The translations under genes were made by a program, and so were the position numbers. A DNA stretch of 64,000 bases from Microbacteriaceae bacterium UBA1487 (GTDB taxonomy: Bacteria; Actinomycetota; Actinomycetes; Actinomycetales; Microbacteriaceae): assembly GCA_002325245.1 (NCBI GenBank), contig DCRR01000014.1:70455-134454 (forward strand), given 5' to 3'. Below the pieces are notes generated by a model. It had not been told where the DNA came from and made no database searches. It saw nothing but the letters and a program-made list of their open reading frames with translations. Positions 7,889-16,021 of this stretch are shown piece by piece. Position 1 is the first letter of the stretch. Every line of letters begins with the position of its first letter.

Positions 7889-8938
7889 ATGACACGAGTT
7901 CCTCTCTGGGACAACGCCCGGGTCGCGATCATCGCGCTCGTGGTGATTGGACACGCGATCCAGCGCCAGACCTACGATTCCAACAACGCCCTGGGCGTGT
8001 ATCTGGCGATCTACGCCTTCCACATGCCCGCGTTCATGCTGGTGAGCGGCTACTTCTCTCGCTCGACGCCGCTGGACACGCGTCGGATGCGCGGCATTGT
8101 CGCGGACCTGATCGTGCCGTACCTGATCTTCCAGACCATCTGGACGATCGTGCAGTGGCTCGTCGAAGGAGCCGACTCCTTCAACCCGACCGCCCCCAAG
8201 TGGACGCTGTGGTTCCTGCTCACGCTCGCGATCTTCCGGGTCGCGCTGCCCTACCTCGCCCTCGTGCGCTGGCCGCTGGTGTGGGCGATCGCCGGTTCCG
8301 TCGCGGTCGGCTACTGGGGCAACGTCGACTCGACCTTCTCGCTCTCGCGCACGATGGGAATCCTTCCGTTCTTCCTGCTCGGCTGGATGCTCGCCCAGAC
8401 CGACCTTGTCGAGCGCTGGCGAACAGCGCCCCGCTCGATCGTGGTGGGCGTGCGGGCGGCCTCCGTCGCCGTCTGGGGCGCGTGGATCGCGGTGGTCGCC
8501 CTCAACATCCAGCTGTTCCGCGACATGGATCTGCGCCTCTGGTTCTTCTACGACGAGTCGTACCGCGAACTCGACACCTCGGGTCCGCAGGCGGCGGTGC
8601 TCCGGCTCGCGATCATGGCTCTGGCCGTGGTGCTGACCGCGGCGTTCCTCGTGCTCATCCCCCGACGCGAGACGGTCGTCTCGCACCTGGGCCGGGCGAC
8701 GATCTACGTGTACCTGCTGCACAGCTTCGTGCTCTACCCGATTCGCGAATCCGGCATCCTGCGCGACGAGCACTCCTCGGCAACCTGGCTGCTCGCGATG
8801 ATCGCGGTGTCGCTGCTGATCACCCTCGTGCTGTCGAGCGCCTGGGTGCAGCGCCTGTTTCGGCCGCTCGTCCAGCCGCGCGCGCGCTGGCTGTTCCGTG
8901 ACGCCGAGCCCGCGGCGAGCGCGCCTGGGCGCACCTGA
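7889..8938 (+). CDS. Acyltransferase-3 family membrane protein
   Basis: A 349-residue polytopic protein of the acyltransferase-3 (OafA/OpgC) family, which O-acylates exported carbohydrates. The N-terminus WDNARVAIIALVVIGHAIQ carries the conserved catalytic histidine in the first segment, followed by AFHMPAFMLVSGYF, the second family motif. About ten hydrophobic segments follow, including ATIYVYLLHSFVLYP near the end. ATG 7889 lies 8 nt after TAGATT (7875-7880). Divergent from the SDR gene. The acceptor is unknown; there is no surface-polysaccharide gene cluster beside it. Confidence 0.85.
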   Translation: MTRVPLWDNARVAIIALVVIGHAIQRQTYDSNNALGVYLAIYAFHMPAFMLVSGYFSRSTPLDTRRMRGIVADLIVPYLIFQTIWTIVQWLVEGADSFNPTAPKWTLWFLLTLAIFRVALPYLALVRWPLVWAIAGSVAVGYWGNVDSTFSLSRTMGILPFFLLGWMLAQTDLVERWRTAPRSIVVGVRAASVAVWGAWIAVVALNIQLFRDMDLRLWFFYDESYRELDTSGPQAAVLRLAIMALAVVLTAAFLVLIPRRETVVSHLGRATIYVYLLHSFVLYPIRESGILRDEHSSATWLLAMIAVSLLITLVLSSAWVQRLFRPLVQPRARWLFRDAEPAASAPGRT

Positions 8939-8977
8939 GCCCCGGCCGCGGAGCGTTACGCCGCGTTGCGTCACAGG

Positions 8978-9006
8978 TTGAGGCATTCCGCACGTGCGCC
9001 TACTGT
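8978..9006 (+). promoter_or_regulatory. metY promoter
   Basis: TTGAGG (8978-8983) and TACTGT (9001-9006) are spaced by 17 nt, a good housekeeping promoter about 55 nt before metY. The leader of about 45 nt is too short for a SAM riboswitch. Confidence 0.65.
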
Positions 9007-9059
9007 CGTCGCGAGCGGCCGTTTTGCCGCCGCCCGCAGATGTCACAGAAGGAGCCCTC

Positions 9060-10376
9060 ATGTCGGACTGGAAGTTCGAGACCAAGCAGATCCACTCCGG
9101 TGCGGCCCCCGACCCGGTCACCAACGCCCGCGCGACGCCGATCTACAAGACCACGGCCTACGTCTTCAACAACGCCGACCACGCCAAGAATCTGTTCGCT
9201 CTCGCCGAGTTCGGCAACATCTACACCCGCATCATGAACCCGACCCAGGCGGTCGTCGAGGAGCGCATCGCGGCGCTCGAGGGCGGCACCGCCGCTCTCG
9301 CCACCGCCTCGGGCATGAGTGCGATCACCTACGCCGTTCTGAACCTCGCGAACGCGGGCGACCACATCGTGTCCAGCTCGTCGATCTACGGCGGCACCTA
9401 CAACCTGTTCAAGTACACGCTGGCCAAGCTCGGCATCGAGGTCACCTTCGTCGAGAACCAGGACGACGCCGAGGAGTGGCGCGCCGCCATCCGCCCGAAC
9501 ACGAAGGCCCTGTTCGCCGAGACGGTCGGCAACCCGCGGATCAACGTGCTCGACATCGAACTGGTCGCCGACGTGGCGCACGAGAACGCGCTGCCGCTCA
9601 TCGTCGACAACACGATCGCCACGCCGTACCTCATCCGTCCCTTCGAGCACGGTGCCGACATCGTCGTGCACTCGGCGACCAAGTTCCTCGGCGGCCACGG
9701 CACCGTCGTCGCCGGCGCCATCGTCGACGGCGGGAAGTTCCCGTGGAGCCAGCACGTCGACAAGTTCCCGGGCCTGACCGAGCCGGACCCCTCGTACCAC
9801 GGGGCGAGCTACACCGGCGTGCTCGGCGACGCCATCGCCTACATCATCAAGGCGCGCGTGACGCTGCTGCGCGACACCGGTGCGGCGATCGCCCCCGACA
9901 CCGCGTTCGCGATCATCCAGGGCATCGAGACCCTGTCGCTGCGCATCGAGCGCCACGTCGAGAACGCGCAGAAGATCGCCGAATGGCTGGAGGCGCACCC
10001 CGACGTGGCGAGCGTCGCCTACGCCGGACTCGCCTCGAGCCCCTGGTACGCCGCGGCGCAGAAGTACGCGCCGCTCGGCGTCGGTGCGGTGCTGAGCTTC
10101 GAGCTCAAGGGCGGCGTCGACGCCGGCCGCGCGCTCGTGGAGAACGTCGAGCTGTTCAGCCACCTCGCGAACATCGGCGATGTGCGCAGCCTCATCATCC
10201 ACCCCGCCTCGACGACGCACTCGCAGCTCACGCCGGAGCAGCAGCTCACCACGGGCGTCACCCCCGGCCTCGTGCGTCTCTCGGTCGGCCTGGAGAACAT
10301 CGACGACCTCATCGCGGATCTCGAGCTCGGCTTCGCCGCCGCGCGCAAGGTGAGCGCCGCGGCGATCAGCGCGTAA
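9060..10376 (+). CDS. metY: O-acetylhomoserine sulfhydrylase
   Basis: PLP-dependent enzyme of the Cys/Met metabolism family that makes homocysteine from O-acetylhomoserine and sulfide. It has 438 residues, the long form typical of MetY rather than MetB (about 390). The PLP lysine is Lys208 in VVHSATKFLGGHG, and IVDNTIATPY carries the cofactor aspartate. The ATG at 9060 has a strong AAGGAG (9048-9053). Directly followed by a large hairpin and metX, which supplies its substrate, so the two genes form a direct-sulfhydrylation branch of methionine synthesis. Residues 1-15 (WKFETKQIHSG) match the family start. Confidence 0.95.
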   Translation: MSDWKFETKQIHSGAAPDPVTNARATPIYKTTAYVFNNADHAKNLFALAEFGNIYTRIMNPTQAVVEERIAALEGGTAALATASGMSAITYAVLNLANAGDHIVSSSSIYGGTYNLFKYTLAKLGIEVTFVENQDDAEEWRAAIRPNTKALFAETVGNPRINVLDIELVADVAHENALPLIVDNTIATPYLIRPFEHGADIVVHSATKFLGGHGTVVAGAIVDGGKFPWSQHVDKFPGLTEPDPSYHGASYTGVLGDAIAYIIKARVTLLRDTGAAIAPDTAFAIIQGIETLSLRIERHVENAQKIAEWLEAHPDVASVAYAGLASSPWYAAAQKYAPLGVGAVLSFELKGGVDAGRALVENVELFSHLANIGDVRSLIIHPASTTHSQLTPEQQLTTGVTPGLVRLSVGLENIDDLIADLELGFAAARKVSAAAISA

Positions 10377-10391
10377 CCCGCATTTCCCGCG

Positions 10392-10437
10392 CACGACGGG
10401 GCCCGGTGGCGTAACACGGCCACCGGGCTTCGTCGTG
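10392..10437. terminator. Long hairpin between metY and metX
   Basis: GCCCGGTGGC (10401-10410) pairs perfectly with 10419-10428 around an 8-nt loop. The stem extends through two G-U pairs and CACGACG/CGTCGTG (10392-10398, 10431-10437), about 19 pairs in all. It likely stops or attenuates metY transcription. There is only a TT after the inner stem. Confidence 0.7.
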
Positions 10438-10456
10438 TACGGAACAATGGGTCTCG

Positions 10457-11713
10457 ATGGACTGGCAGACACCGGAAGATGCGGTGCCGTCGGCGTTCGT
10501 CACCGAGTCCCACCGACGTGCCTTGTCGGCGAAGCCTCCCGCCTCGGGAGCCTGGAGGGTCGGCGACGACCCGGGGCATCGCCGATTTGCGGCGATCGGG
10601 GATCTCACCCTCGAGCGCGGCGGCGTCCTGCCCTCCGCCGTCGTCGCCTACGAGACCTGGGGCGAGCTCAACGCCGACGCGAGCAACGCGGTGCTCGTGC
10701 TGCACGCGCTCACCGGCGACAGCCATGTCATCGGGCACGCCGGTCCCGGGCACGCCACCGCCGGCTGGTGGTCGGGTCTGCTCGGCGACGGCAAGGCCCT
10801 CGATCCCGCCGAGTGGTTCATCGTCGCCCCGAACCTCATCGGCGGATGCCAGGGCAGCACCGGCCCCGCCTCCATCGCGCCCGACGGCGTCGAGTGGGGA
10901 GCCCGGTTCCCGTATCTGACGATCCGCGATCAGGCCGCCGCACAGGCGCGCCTCGCCGATGAGCTCGGCATCGACCGCTTCGCCGTCGTCGTCGGCGGTT
11001 CGATGGGCGGCATGCACGCCCTCGAGTGGGGAGCGATGTTCCCGGACCGCGTCGAGCGCATCGCGGTGCTCGCCGCGCCGCCCGCCGCCACCGCCGACCA
11101 GATCGCGCTCAACTCGGTGCAGAGCGAGGCGATCCGCATGGATCCGGGCTTCGCCGGCGGCGACTACTACGACGCGCCCGACGGCGAGGGGCCGCACCGC
11201 GGCCTCGCGCTGGCCCGCCGGATCGCCCTGCTGAACTACCGTTCCCCCACCGAACTCGACGAACGGTTCGAGCGGAGCTGGCAGAGCGGTCTCAGCCCGC
11301 TGGGCGGCGGCGGCGTCTTCGCGGTCGAGAGCTACCTGGGCTTCCACGGCAACAAGTTCACCCGACGCTTCGACGCGAACAGCTACCTCGTGCTGATCGA
11401 CGCGATGAGCTCGCACGACGTCGGTCGAGACCGCGGCGGCGTCGCGGCGGCGCTCGGCCGCATTCAGGCGACGGCGCTCGTGCTCGGCATCGAGAGCGAC
11501 CGGCTGTTCCCGATCTCGGGGCAGGAGCTGATCGCCCGCCACCTGCCGAACAACATCGACGGCGACCGCGCGCACATCATCTCCTCGCCGTACGGACATG
11601 ACGCCTTCCTGATCGAGGATGCGCTCGTCGACGCGCAGCTGCGCCGACTGCTGGCGACCCCGAGCCAGGCCGTCACGGCGGTCGCGGCCGCCGGATCGAG
11701 CACGGAGTCGTAG
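10457..11713 (+). CDS. metX: Homoserine O-acetyltransferase
   Basis: Alpha/beta-hydrolase-fold transferase that forms O-acetylhomoserine from homoserine and acetyl-CoA, the substrate of the neighbouring MetY. It has 418 residues. The nucleophile Ser182 lies in the elbow GGSMGGMHALEW, the acid in GIESDRLFP and the histidine in YGHDAFLIE. The oxyanion region HALTGDSHVIG is intact. The N-terminal 40 residues are an actinobacterial extension. A possible AACAAT -10 lies 8 nt before the ATG, so metX may have its own near-leaderless promoter after the metY hairpin. Its TAG overlaps the next gene's GTG. Confidence 0.95.
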   Translation: MDWQTPEDAVPSAFVTESHRRALSAKPPASGAWRVGDDPGHRRFAAIGDLTLERGGVLPSAVVAYETWGELNADASNAVLVLHALTGDSHVIGHAGPGHATAGWWSGLLGDGKALDPAEWFIVAPNLIGGCQGSTGPASIAPDGVEWGARFPYLTIRDQAAAQARLADELGIDRFAVVVGGSMGGMHALEWGAMFPDRVERIAVLAAPPAATADQIALNSVQSEAIRMDPGFAGGDYYDAPDGEGPHRGLALARRIALLNYRSPTELDERFERSWQSGLSPLGGGGVFAVESYLGFHGNKFTRRFDANSYLVLIDAMSSHDVGRDRGGVAAALGRIQATALVLGIESDRLFPISGQELIARHLPNNIDGDRAHIISSPYGHDAFLIEDALVDAQLRRLLATPSQAVTAVAAAGSSTES

Positions 11714-12597
11714 TGCCCGGGGGCGCGGCGACGTCGAGGTGTCGAACCCGCTCGCCCCGTCGCCTAGTCGCTGTCGCCGCCGTCGGCTCGGCGCTCGCCC
11801 TCGGCGGATGCGCGCCGAGCGCGCCCGTCGTCGAGCCCGAGGGGATCTCGGTCGTGCTGTACCAGACGCGCTCCGACGTCGCGGCGGGCCTGCTCGAGAT
11901 CCAGGTCGTCAACGACGGCACCGAGCCCCTGCTGGTGACGCGTGCCGCGTATCGGGGACCCGAGTTCGCCGGCGCGCTCGTCTGGCACGGCGACGGCTCG
12001 ACCGTGCACGCCGGGCACCGGCTCGACCTCGCCGTGCCGCTCGACGACGTCACCTGCGCGAACGACTCGGCCGCGCCGGCGTCCGTCGAGCTCACGATCC
12101 AGCGCGACGGCAGGGAGCAGACGCTGACCCGCACCCCGAGCGACCCATTCGGGCAGGTCGAGCGCCTGCAGGAGGAGGGCTGCTTCGCGGCGTCGCTCGC
12201 GGAGCTCGGCGAGCTGCGAATCGTGCGCCTCGAACTCCCCGCCGAAGCCTCGGACCCCGCTCGCCTGGTGTTCGCGGTCGACCCCGCGGGCGACGGCGGC
12301 TACACGGTCACGGGAGCACGCCGCACCACGCTCGTGTCGCCCGCCGTCGACGGGATCGGGCGGGACGAGGCGCCGCTGGGCTGGCAGATCACGGCGGACG
12401 CGGACTCGTGGGCCCTCGAGATCGTGCCGACGCGCTGCGATCCGCATGCCGTGCGCGAAGACAAGCAGGGCACGCTCATCCCGTTGACCGTGCGACGCGA
12501 CGACGGGGCCGAGGGGCGCCTCGTCCTGGCCGCCCCCGCCGCGATCCGACCCCAGATCATCGACTACGTCGCGCGCGCCTGCGAAGACGAGCCCTGA
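11713..12597 (+). CDS. Predicted lipoprotein of unknown function
   Basis: A 294-residue protein with a basic start and a lipoprotein signal peptide (RRLVAVAAVGSALALGGC, lipobox Cys33), so it should be anchored on the outer face of the membrane. The mature part is rich in beta-prone segments (LEIQVVNDGTEPLLVTRAAYRGPEF; SVELTIQRDGREQTL) and contains several cysteines that may pair. The GTG start overlaps the metX stop (TAGTG), so it is translated with metX although no methionine role is apparent. I do not recognise a named family. A strong hairpin follows. Confidence 0.75.
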   Translation: MPGGAATSRCRTRSPRRLVAVAAVGSALALGGCAPSAPVVEPEGISVVLYQTRSDVAAGLLEIQVVNDGTEPLLVTRAAYRGPEFAGALVWHGDGSTVHAGHRLDLAVPLDDVTCANDSAAPASVELTIQRDGREQTLTRTPSDPFGQVERLQEEGCFAASLAELGELRIVRLELPAEASDPARLVFAVDPAGDGGYTVTGARRTTLVSPAVDGIGRDEAPLGWQITADADSWALEIVPTRCDPHAVREDKQGTLIPLTVRRDDGAEGRLVLAAPAAIRPQIIDYVARACEDEP

Positions 12598-12894
12598 GCC
12601 CGCAGGGAACGGGGAAGGGGCCGTGATGCTGTCACGGCCCCCTCGACCCCCCGGTCGCTGTCGGGCTGTGCCCGAGAGCGGTGATCACGTGGAACGCGAG
12701 CACCCCGCGATCGGGCGCTCGCGCGGCCGTCTCGACGGAAATTGTGGCTATGGCGGTCACCCGCCGACCCCTCTGTATGCATGACTGTACCCCGATTCAC
12801 CGATACGTCCCCCCGCGTGGCACCCCCAGTTCACGTGTCACCTTGTGCCACGATCTGTCCGAGCACTCCCTCACCAAGGAAAGTCCGCACGCCC
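12598..12894 (+). other. Intergenic region before the two-component system
   Basis: About 297 bp without a gene. It holds the terminator at 12617-12641, then a comparatively AT-rich patch (12735-12830) with elements such as TATGCA (12776-12781), but no convincing -35/-10 pair. A ribosome site AAGGAAAG (near 12876-12883) precedes the kinase ATG. It is long enough to carry an operator for the downstream operon. Confidence 0.5.
12617..12641. terminator. Hairpin terminator after the metX-lipoprotein unit
   Basis: A perfect 10-bp stem GGGGCCGTGA/TCACGGCCCC around a 5-nt loop (TGCTG), 19 nt after the lipoprotein stop. No T-run. Confidence 0.7.
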
Positions 12895-14052
12895 ATGGAA
12901 CTCATCACTCGCGATCGCGATCGGCTGCTGCAGCGCGCCGCCCGCGTGTACGGGCTGAGCTTCACGGTCGTGTCGGCGCTGTGCCTGCTGGTTCCGGGTG
13001 TCGTCTCCCCGACGACCCTGCTCTGGGCCGGGCCGCTGTATCTGCTGCTCGCCCTCGCACAGTGGCGAATGGGCGCAACCGACGCGATCGGCTGGGTGCT
13101 GCTCTCCCTCGTGGCGGGAGCCGCGATTCTCGTCGTCGTCGTCACGCTCGACTCCGAGACGGGTGCCGCGGCCCTTCCTGCACTGCTGCACATCAGCGCC
13201 GCCTCCCTCGCCTCGGTCGGCCTGGTGCTCACCCGGTCACCGCATCGCATCGCACTGCTCGTGGTCGCCTTCGTGCTGATCACTGCGACGACGATGCTCC
13301 TGACCGCGACCTACCAGGAGCCGCTGCGCACGGCGATCATGCTGCTGCTGGGCTGGATCCTCGCGGCGATCATCGGCGTGTGGATCGGCGCCAGCATCCC
13401 GCAGGTCGCCAAGCGCATCGCCAGCATCGGCCGCGCCCACCGCGCCGAGCGCCAGGCGAGCGAGCTCGAGGCGCAGCGCCGCCAGTCGGCGCGTCTGCTC
13501 CACGACACCGTCCTGGCTACTCTGACCCTCTTGGCGCATTCCGGCGTCGGCGTCAGCACGGACGCCCTGCGGGCGCAGGCCGGAGACGACGCCCGGCTGC
13601 TGCGACAGCTGCGACTCGGCACCATCGGCGGCACGGCCGAGGAGTCCAGCTCGCCCGTCGCGACTGACGAGACGGTGCTCGGCACGACGCTCGAATCGGT
13701 CAAGCAGCGGTTCGGGCGGATCGGGCTGGAGGTGAGCTGGCACGGCACCGGCCAGGTGCTGCTGCCGAGCGACGTGCTCGACGCCTTCCTGCTCGCCCTC
13801 GCGGAGTGCCTGGAGAACGTGCGGCGCCACTCCGGGGTCACCCAGGCGCACGTGACGATCACCGAGGACGCGACGACGGTGCGCGCCCTGGTGACCGACT
13901 CCGGGGTCGGCTTCGACATCGCCGACATCGATGAGGCGAAGCTCGGCTTCGCCGAGTCGGTCGTCGCGCGCCTGCGCGACGTCGGCGGCAACGCCCGGCT
14001 GTTCTCCGCGCCCGGCGCCGGCACGACCGTCGCACTGGAGGTCCCGCGGTGA
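12895..14052 (+). CDS. Sensor histidine kinase (NarL/LuxR-partner type)
   Basis: A 385-residue membrane kinase. Residues 1-165 form about six hydrophobic segments with almost no extracytoplasmic domain, so the signal is probably sensed in or at the membrane. The dimerisation/phosphoacceptor helix reads RLLHDTVLATL with His203, and the HATPase domain shows ECLENVRRHSGV (N box), DSGVGFDI (G1) and GAGTTVALEV. This arrangement belongs to HisKA_3-like kinases that pair with LuxR-type regulators. ATG 12895 has AAGGAAAG upstream. Its stop overlaps the next gene's GTG (GTGA). Confidence 0.88.
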   Translation: MELITRDRDRLLQRAARVYGLSFTVVSALCLLVPGVVSPTTLLWAGPLYLLLALAQWRMGATDAIGWVLLSLVAGAAILVVVVTLDSETGAAALPALLHISAASLASVGLVLTRSPHRIALLVVAFVLITATTMLLTATYQEPLRTAIMLLLGWILAAIIGVWIGASIPQVAKRIASIGRAHRAERQASELEAQRRQSARLLHDTVLATLTLLAHSGVGVSTDALRAQAGDDARLLRQLRLGTIGGTAEESSSPVATDETVLGTTLESVKQRFGRIGLEVSWHGTGQVLLPSDVLDAFLLALAECLENVRRHSGVTQAHVTITEDATTVRALVTDSGVGFDIADIDEAKLGFAESVVARLRDVGGNARLFSAPGAGTTVALEVPR

Positions 14053-15311
14053 GCTTCCTGCAACTCGAAGAGAACACCCTCGGCGTCATCGTCGGGCACG
14101 CCAAGCGGGCGGCGTCCTCGACGGCGCGCTGGATCGGTCGCGCAAGCGCCGCGCACCACGCCAGCCTCGGAACTGCGTTCCTCGGCCTCGGCGCCGCGAT
14201 CATCGTCGGCCTCCGCGCGGTCTACGGCTTCAGCTGGTTCGTCGCGCTCTGGGACACCTACCCGCTGGCGATCGTGAGCCTCATCGCGTGGGTACTGCTC
14301 GCCGCAACACTTGCCGCCACCATCCTCAGTGCTCGTGTCGCGGGCGACCGTCTGCACGACTGGATGTTCGTCACCTTCCTGCTCGGCATCGCGGGCACCG
14401 TCGCTCTCGACGTCTACGCGGTATGGGAGCTGCACGACCTCGGCCGCACGGCGACGGCCGCTCTCGTCACCGGCATGGCGCTCCTGGCGGTCGTGACCTT
14501 CCGCGACAAGTGGGAGGTGCTCGGCGCGGCCGGCGTCCTCGGCCTCGCCTTCACCATCCTGATCTTCTTGAACATCGAGCCCGGCGCCGAGCTCGACCCG
14601 CGCTGGGTTGCCGCGCAGCTGACCGCGATCGCCCTGCTGGTGCTCCCGGCGCTCATCGGCGTCGTCATCGTCGAGGCGTTCCGCCGCCTGGTGCAGGTGG
14701 AGCTCGACCGGGTGCTCGTGCAGAGCACCGTGTCGGCCCCGCGCTTCGCCGTCGGCATGCTCGCCTCCGAGGAGCTGGCCCGCCTCGACTTCGCCGCCGA
14801 GGAGCTGCTCGACTCGATCGCGACCGGCACCACTCCCCTGCCCCTCACCCCCAAGACCGCGTCGGTCGCGGCCTCGTTGGCCACCGAACTCCGCCTGCAC
14901 CTCATCGAGGGTCGGCGCGAGACCTGGCTCTACCACGCCGTGAGCGAGTCCGAGATGCTCGGCCGCTCGGTGACGCTCATCGACAAGTCAAGCCTCGCCG
15001 GTCTGCTCGATCCGACGCAGCGCGACGGTCTCCTCGCCACCGCCTGGCTGCTGCTGAGCGACACCGCGAAGGCGAACGCGCACCGGTCCATGACGCTCCA
15101 GGTCGGCCCGCTCGACCCGACCGCCACGGGGGTACCCGACCGCAAGATCCTCGTTCCGATCTCGATCACCACGACCGGCGCTCCGCGCAATCGCGTCGAT
15201 CCTTCGGTCTGGGACGCGATCGAGCGCGTCGGAAAGTACACCGACACCACCCAGGACTCCAGCCTGCGCATCGACATCGAGTGCCTCGTCGACAACCCGG
15301 CCGACGCATGA
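14049..15311 (+). CDS. Membrane protein coupled to the two-component system
   Basis: A 420-residue protein placed between the kinase and response regulator and overlapping both (GTGA at 14049, ATGA at 15308). It has about six to seven hydrophobic segments up to residue 220 and then a cytoplasmic part of about 200 residues (LASEELARLDFAAEELLDSI, YHAVSESEMLGRSVTLIDKSSLAGLL). That part has the outline of a kinase-like region, but I see no phosphoacceptor His motif and no N or G boxes. It may be a degenerate partner kinase that forms a complex with the true kinase. Unrecognised; role is inferred only from position. Confidence 0.7.
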   Translation: MSFLQLEENTLGVIVGHAKRAASSTARWIGRASAAHHASLGTAFLGLGAAIIVGLRAVYGFSWFVALWDTYPLAIVSLIAWVLLAATLAATILSARVAGDRLHDWMFVTFLLGIAGTVALDVYAVWELHDLGRTATAALVTGMALLAVVTFRDKWEVLGAAGVLGLAFTILIFLNIEPGAELDPRWVAAQLTAIALLVLPALIGVVIVEAFRRLVQVELDRVLVQSTVSAPRFAVGMLASEELARLDFAAEELLDSIATGTTPLPLTPKTASVAASLATELRLHLIEGRRETWLYHAVSESEMLGRSVTLIDKSSLAGLLDPTQRDGLLATAWLLLSDTAKANAHRSMTLQVGPLDPTATGVPDRKILVPISITTTGAPRNRVDPSVWDAIERVGKYTDTTQDSSLRIDIECLVDNPADA

Positions 15312-15355
15312 CACGTCAACCCGAATTCACACCCACCCCAGAAAGGAGCGTGCAG

Positions 15356-16021
15356 GTGCCGTCTTCCCCGATTCGCCTCGCCCTCGTCGACGACCACCGG
15401 ATGCTGCTCGGAGCACTCACCGAATGGATCCGCAATGCGGCCGACGACATCACCATGGTGGCGGCGGTCGCCTCATGGCCCGAGCTCACCCTGCACCCCG
15501 AGTTCCCCGTGGACGTCGTCCTGCTCGACCTCGACCTGAAGGACAACATCCCGGTCGCCCTCAAGATCAACACCCTGCGCTCGGCCGGCGTGCGCGTCGT
15601 CCTGATGAGCACCTACTCCGAGCCGAACGTGGTGCGCGAGGCGCTCGCGTCCGGGGCGCTGGGCTACCTCGTCAAGAGCGAAGACGCCGAGATGATCGTC
15701 GAGGCCATCCGCGCCGCGTCGAAGGGCGAGAGCTTCATCTCGGCCGAGCTCGACCTCGCTCTCAACGCCTCCGACATCGGCGGGGCTCCCAAGCTCTCCG
15801 CGCAGGAGCGCCGCGTCATGGCGCTGTACGGCGGCGGCGAGCCGGTCAAGAGCGTCGCCTACGAGCTCGGCATCTCGGAGGAGACCGCGAAGAGCTACCT
15901 CAAGCGGATCCGCGAGAAGTATCGGGTCGCCGGCATCGACGTCGGCACCAAGGTGGCCCTACGTCGTCGCGCCATCCAGGACGGAATCCTCATCCAGGAC
16001 GGGCCGGCCGGAAGCCTCTGA
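15356..16021 (+). CDS. LuxR/NarL-type response regulator
   Basis: A 221-residue two-domain regulator. The receiver has acidic residues in LALVDDHRM, phosphoacceptor Asp58 in VVLLDLDLKD, a Thr/Ser switch in LMSTYSEP and Lys107 in YLVKSED. The C-terminal LuxR helix-turn-helix covers LSAQERRVMALYGGGEPVKSVAYELGISEETAKSYLKRI. GTG 15356 has an excellent AAAGGAG 7 nt upstream. An alternative ATG 15308, coupled by ATGA to the previous gene, would add 16 residues. The last 63 bp overlap the convergent MFS gene. Confidence 0.9.
   Translation: MPSSPIRLALVDDHRMLLGALTEWIRNAADDITMVAAVASWPELTLHPEFPVDVVLLDLDLKDNIPVALKINTLRSAGVRVVLMSTYSEPNVVREALASGALGYLVKSEDAEMIVEAIRAASKGESFISAELDLALNASDIGGAPKLSAQERRVMALYGGGEPVKSVAYELGISEETAKSYLKRIREKYRVAGIDVGTKVALRRRAIQDGILIQDGPAGSL

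Noticed and set aside
8938..9060. A SAM riboswitch or other leader control before metY
   Set aside because: The promoter at 8978-9006 leaves only about 45 nt of leader, with no conserved riboswitch core.
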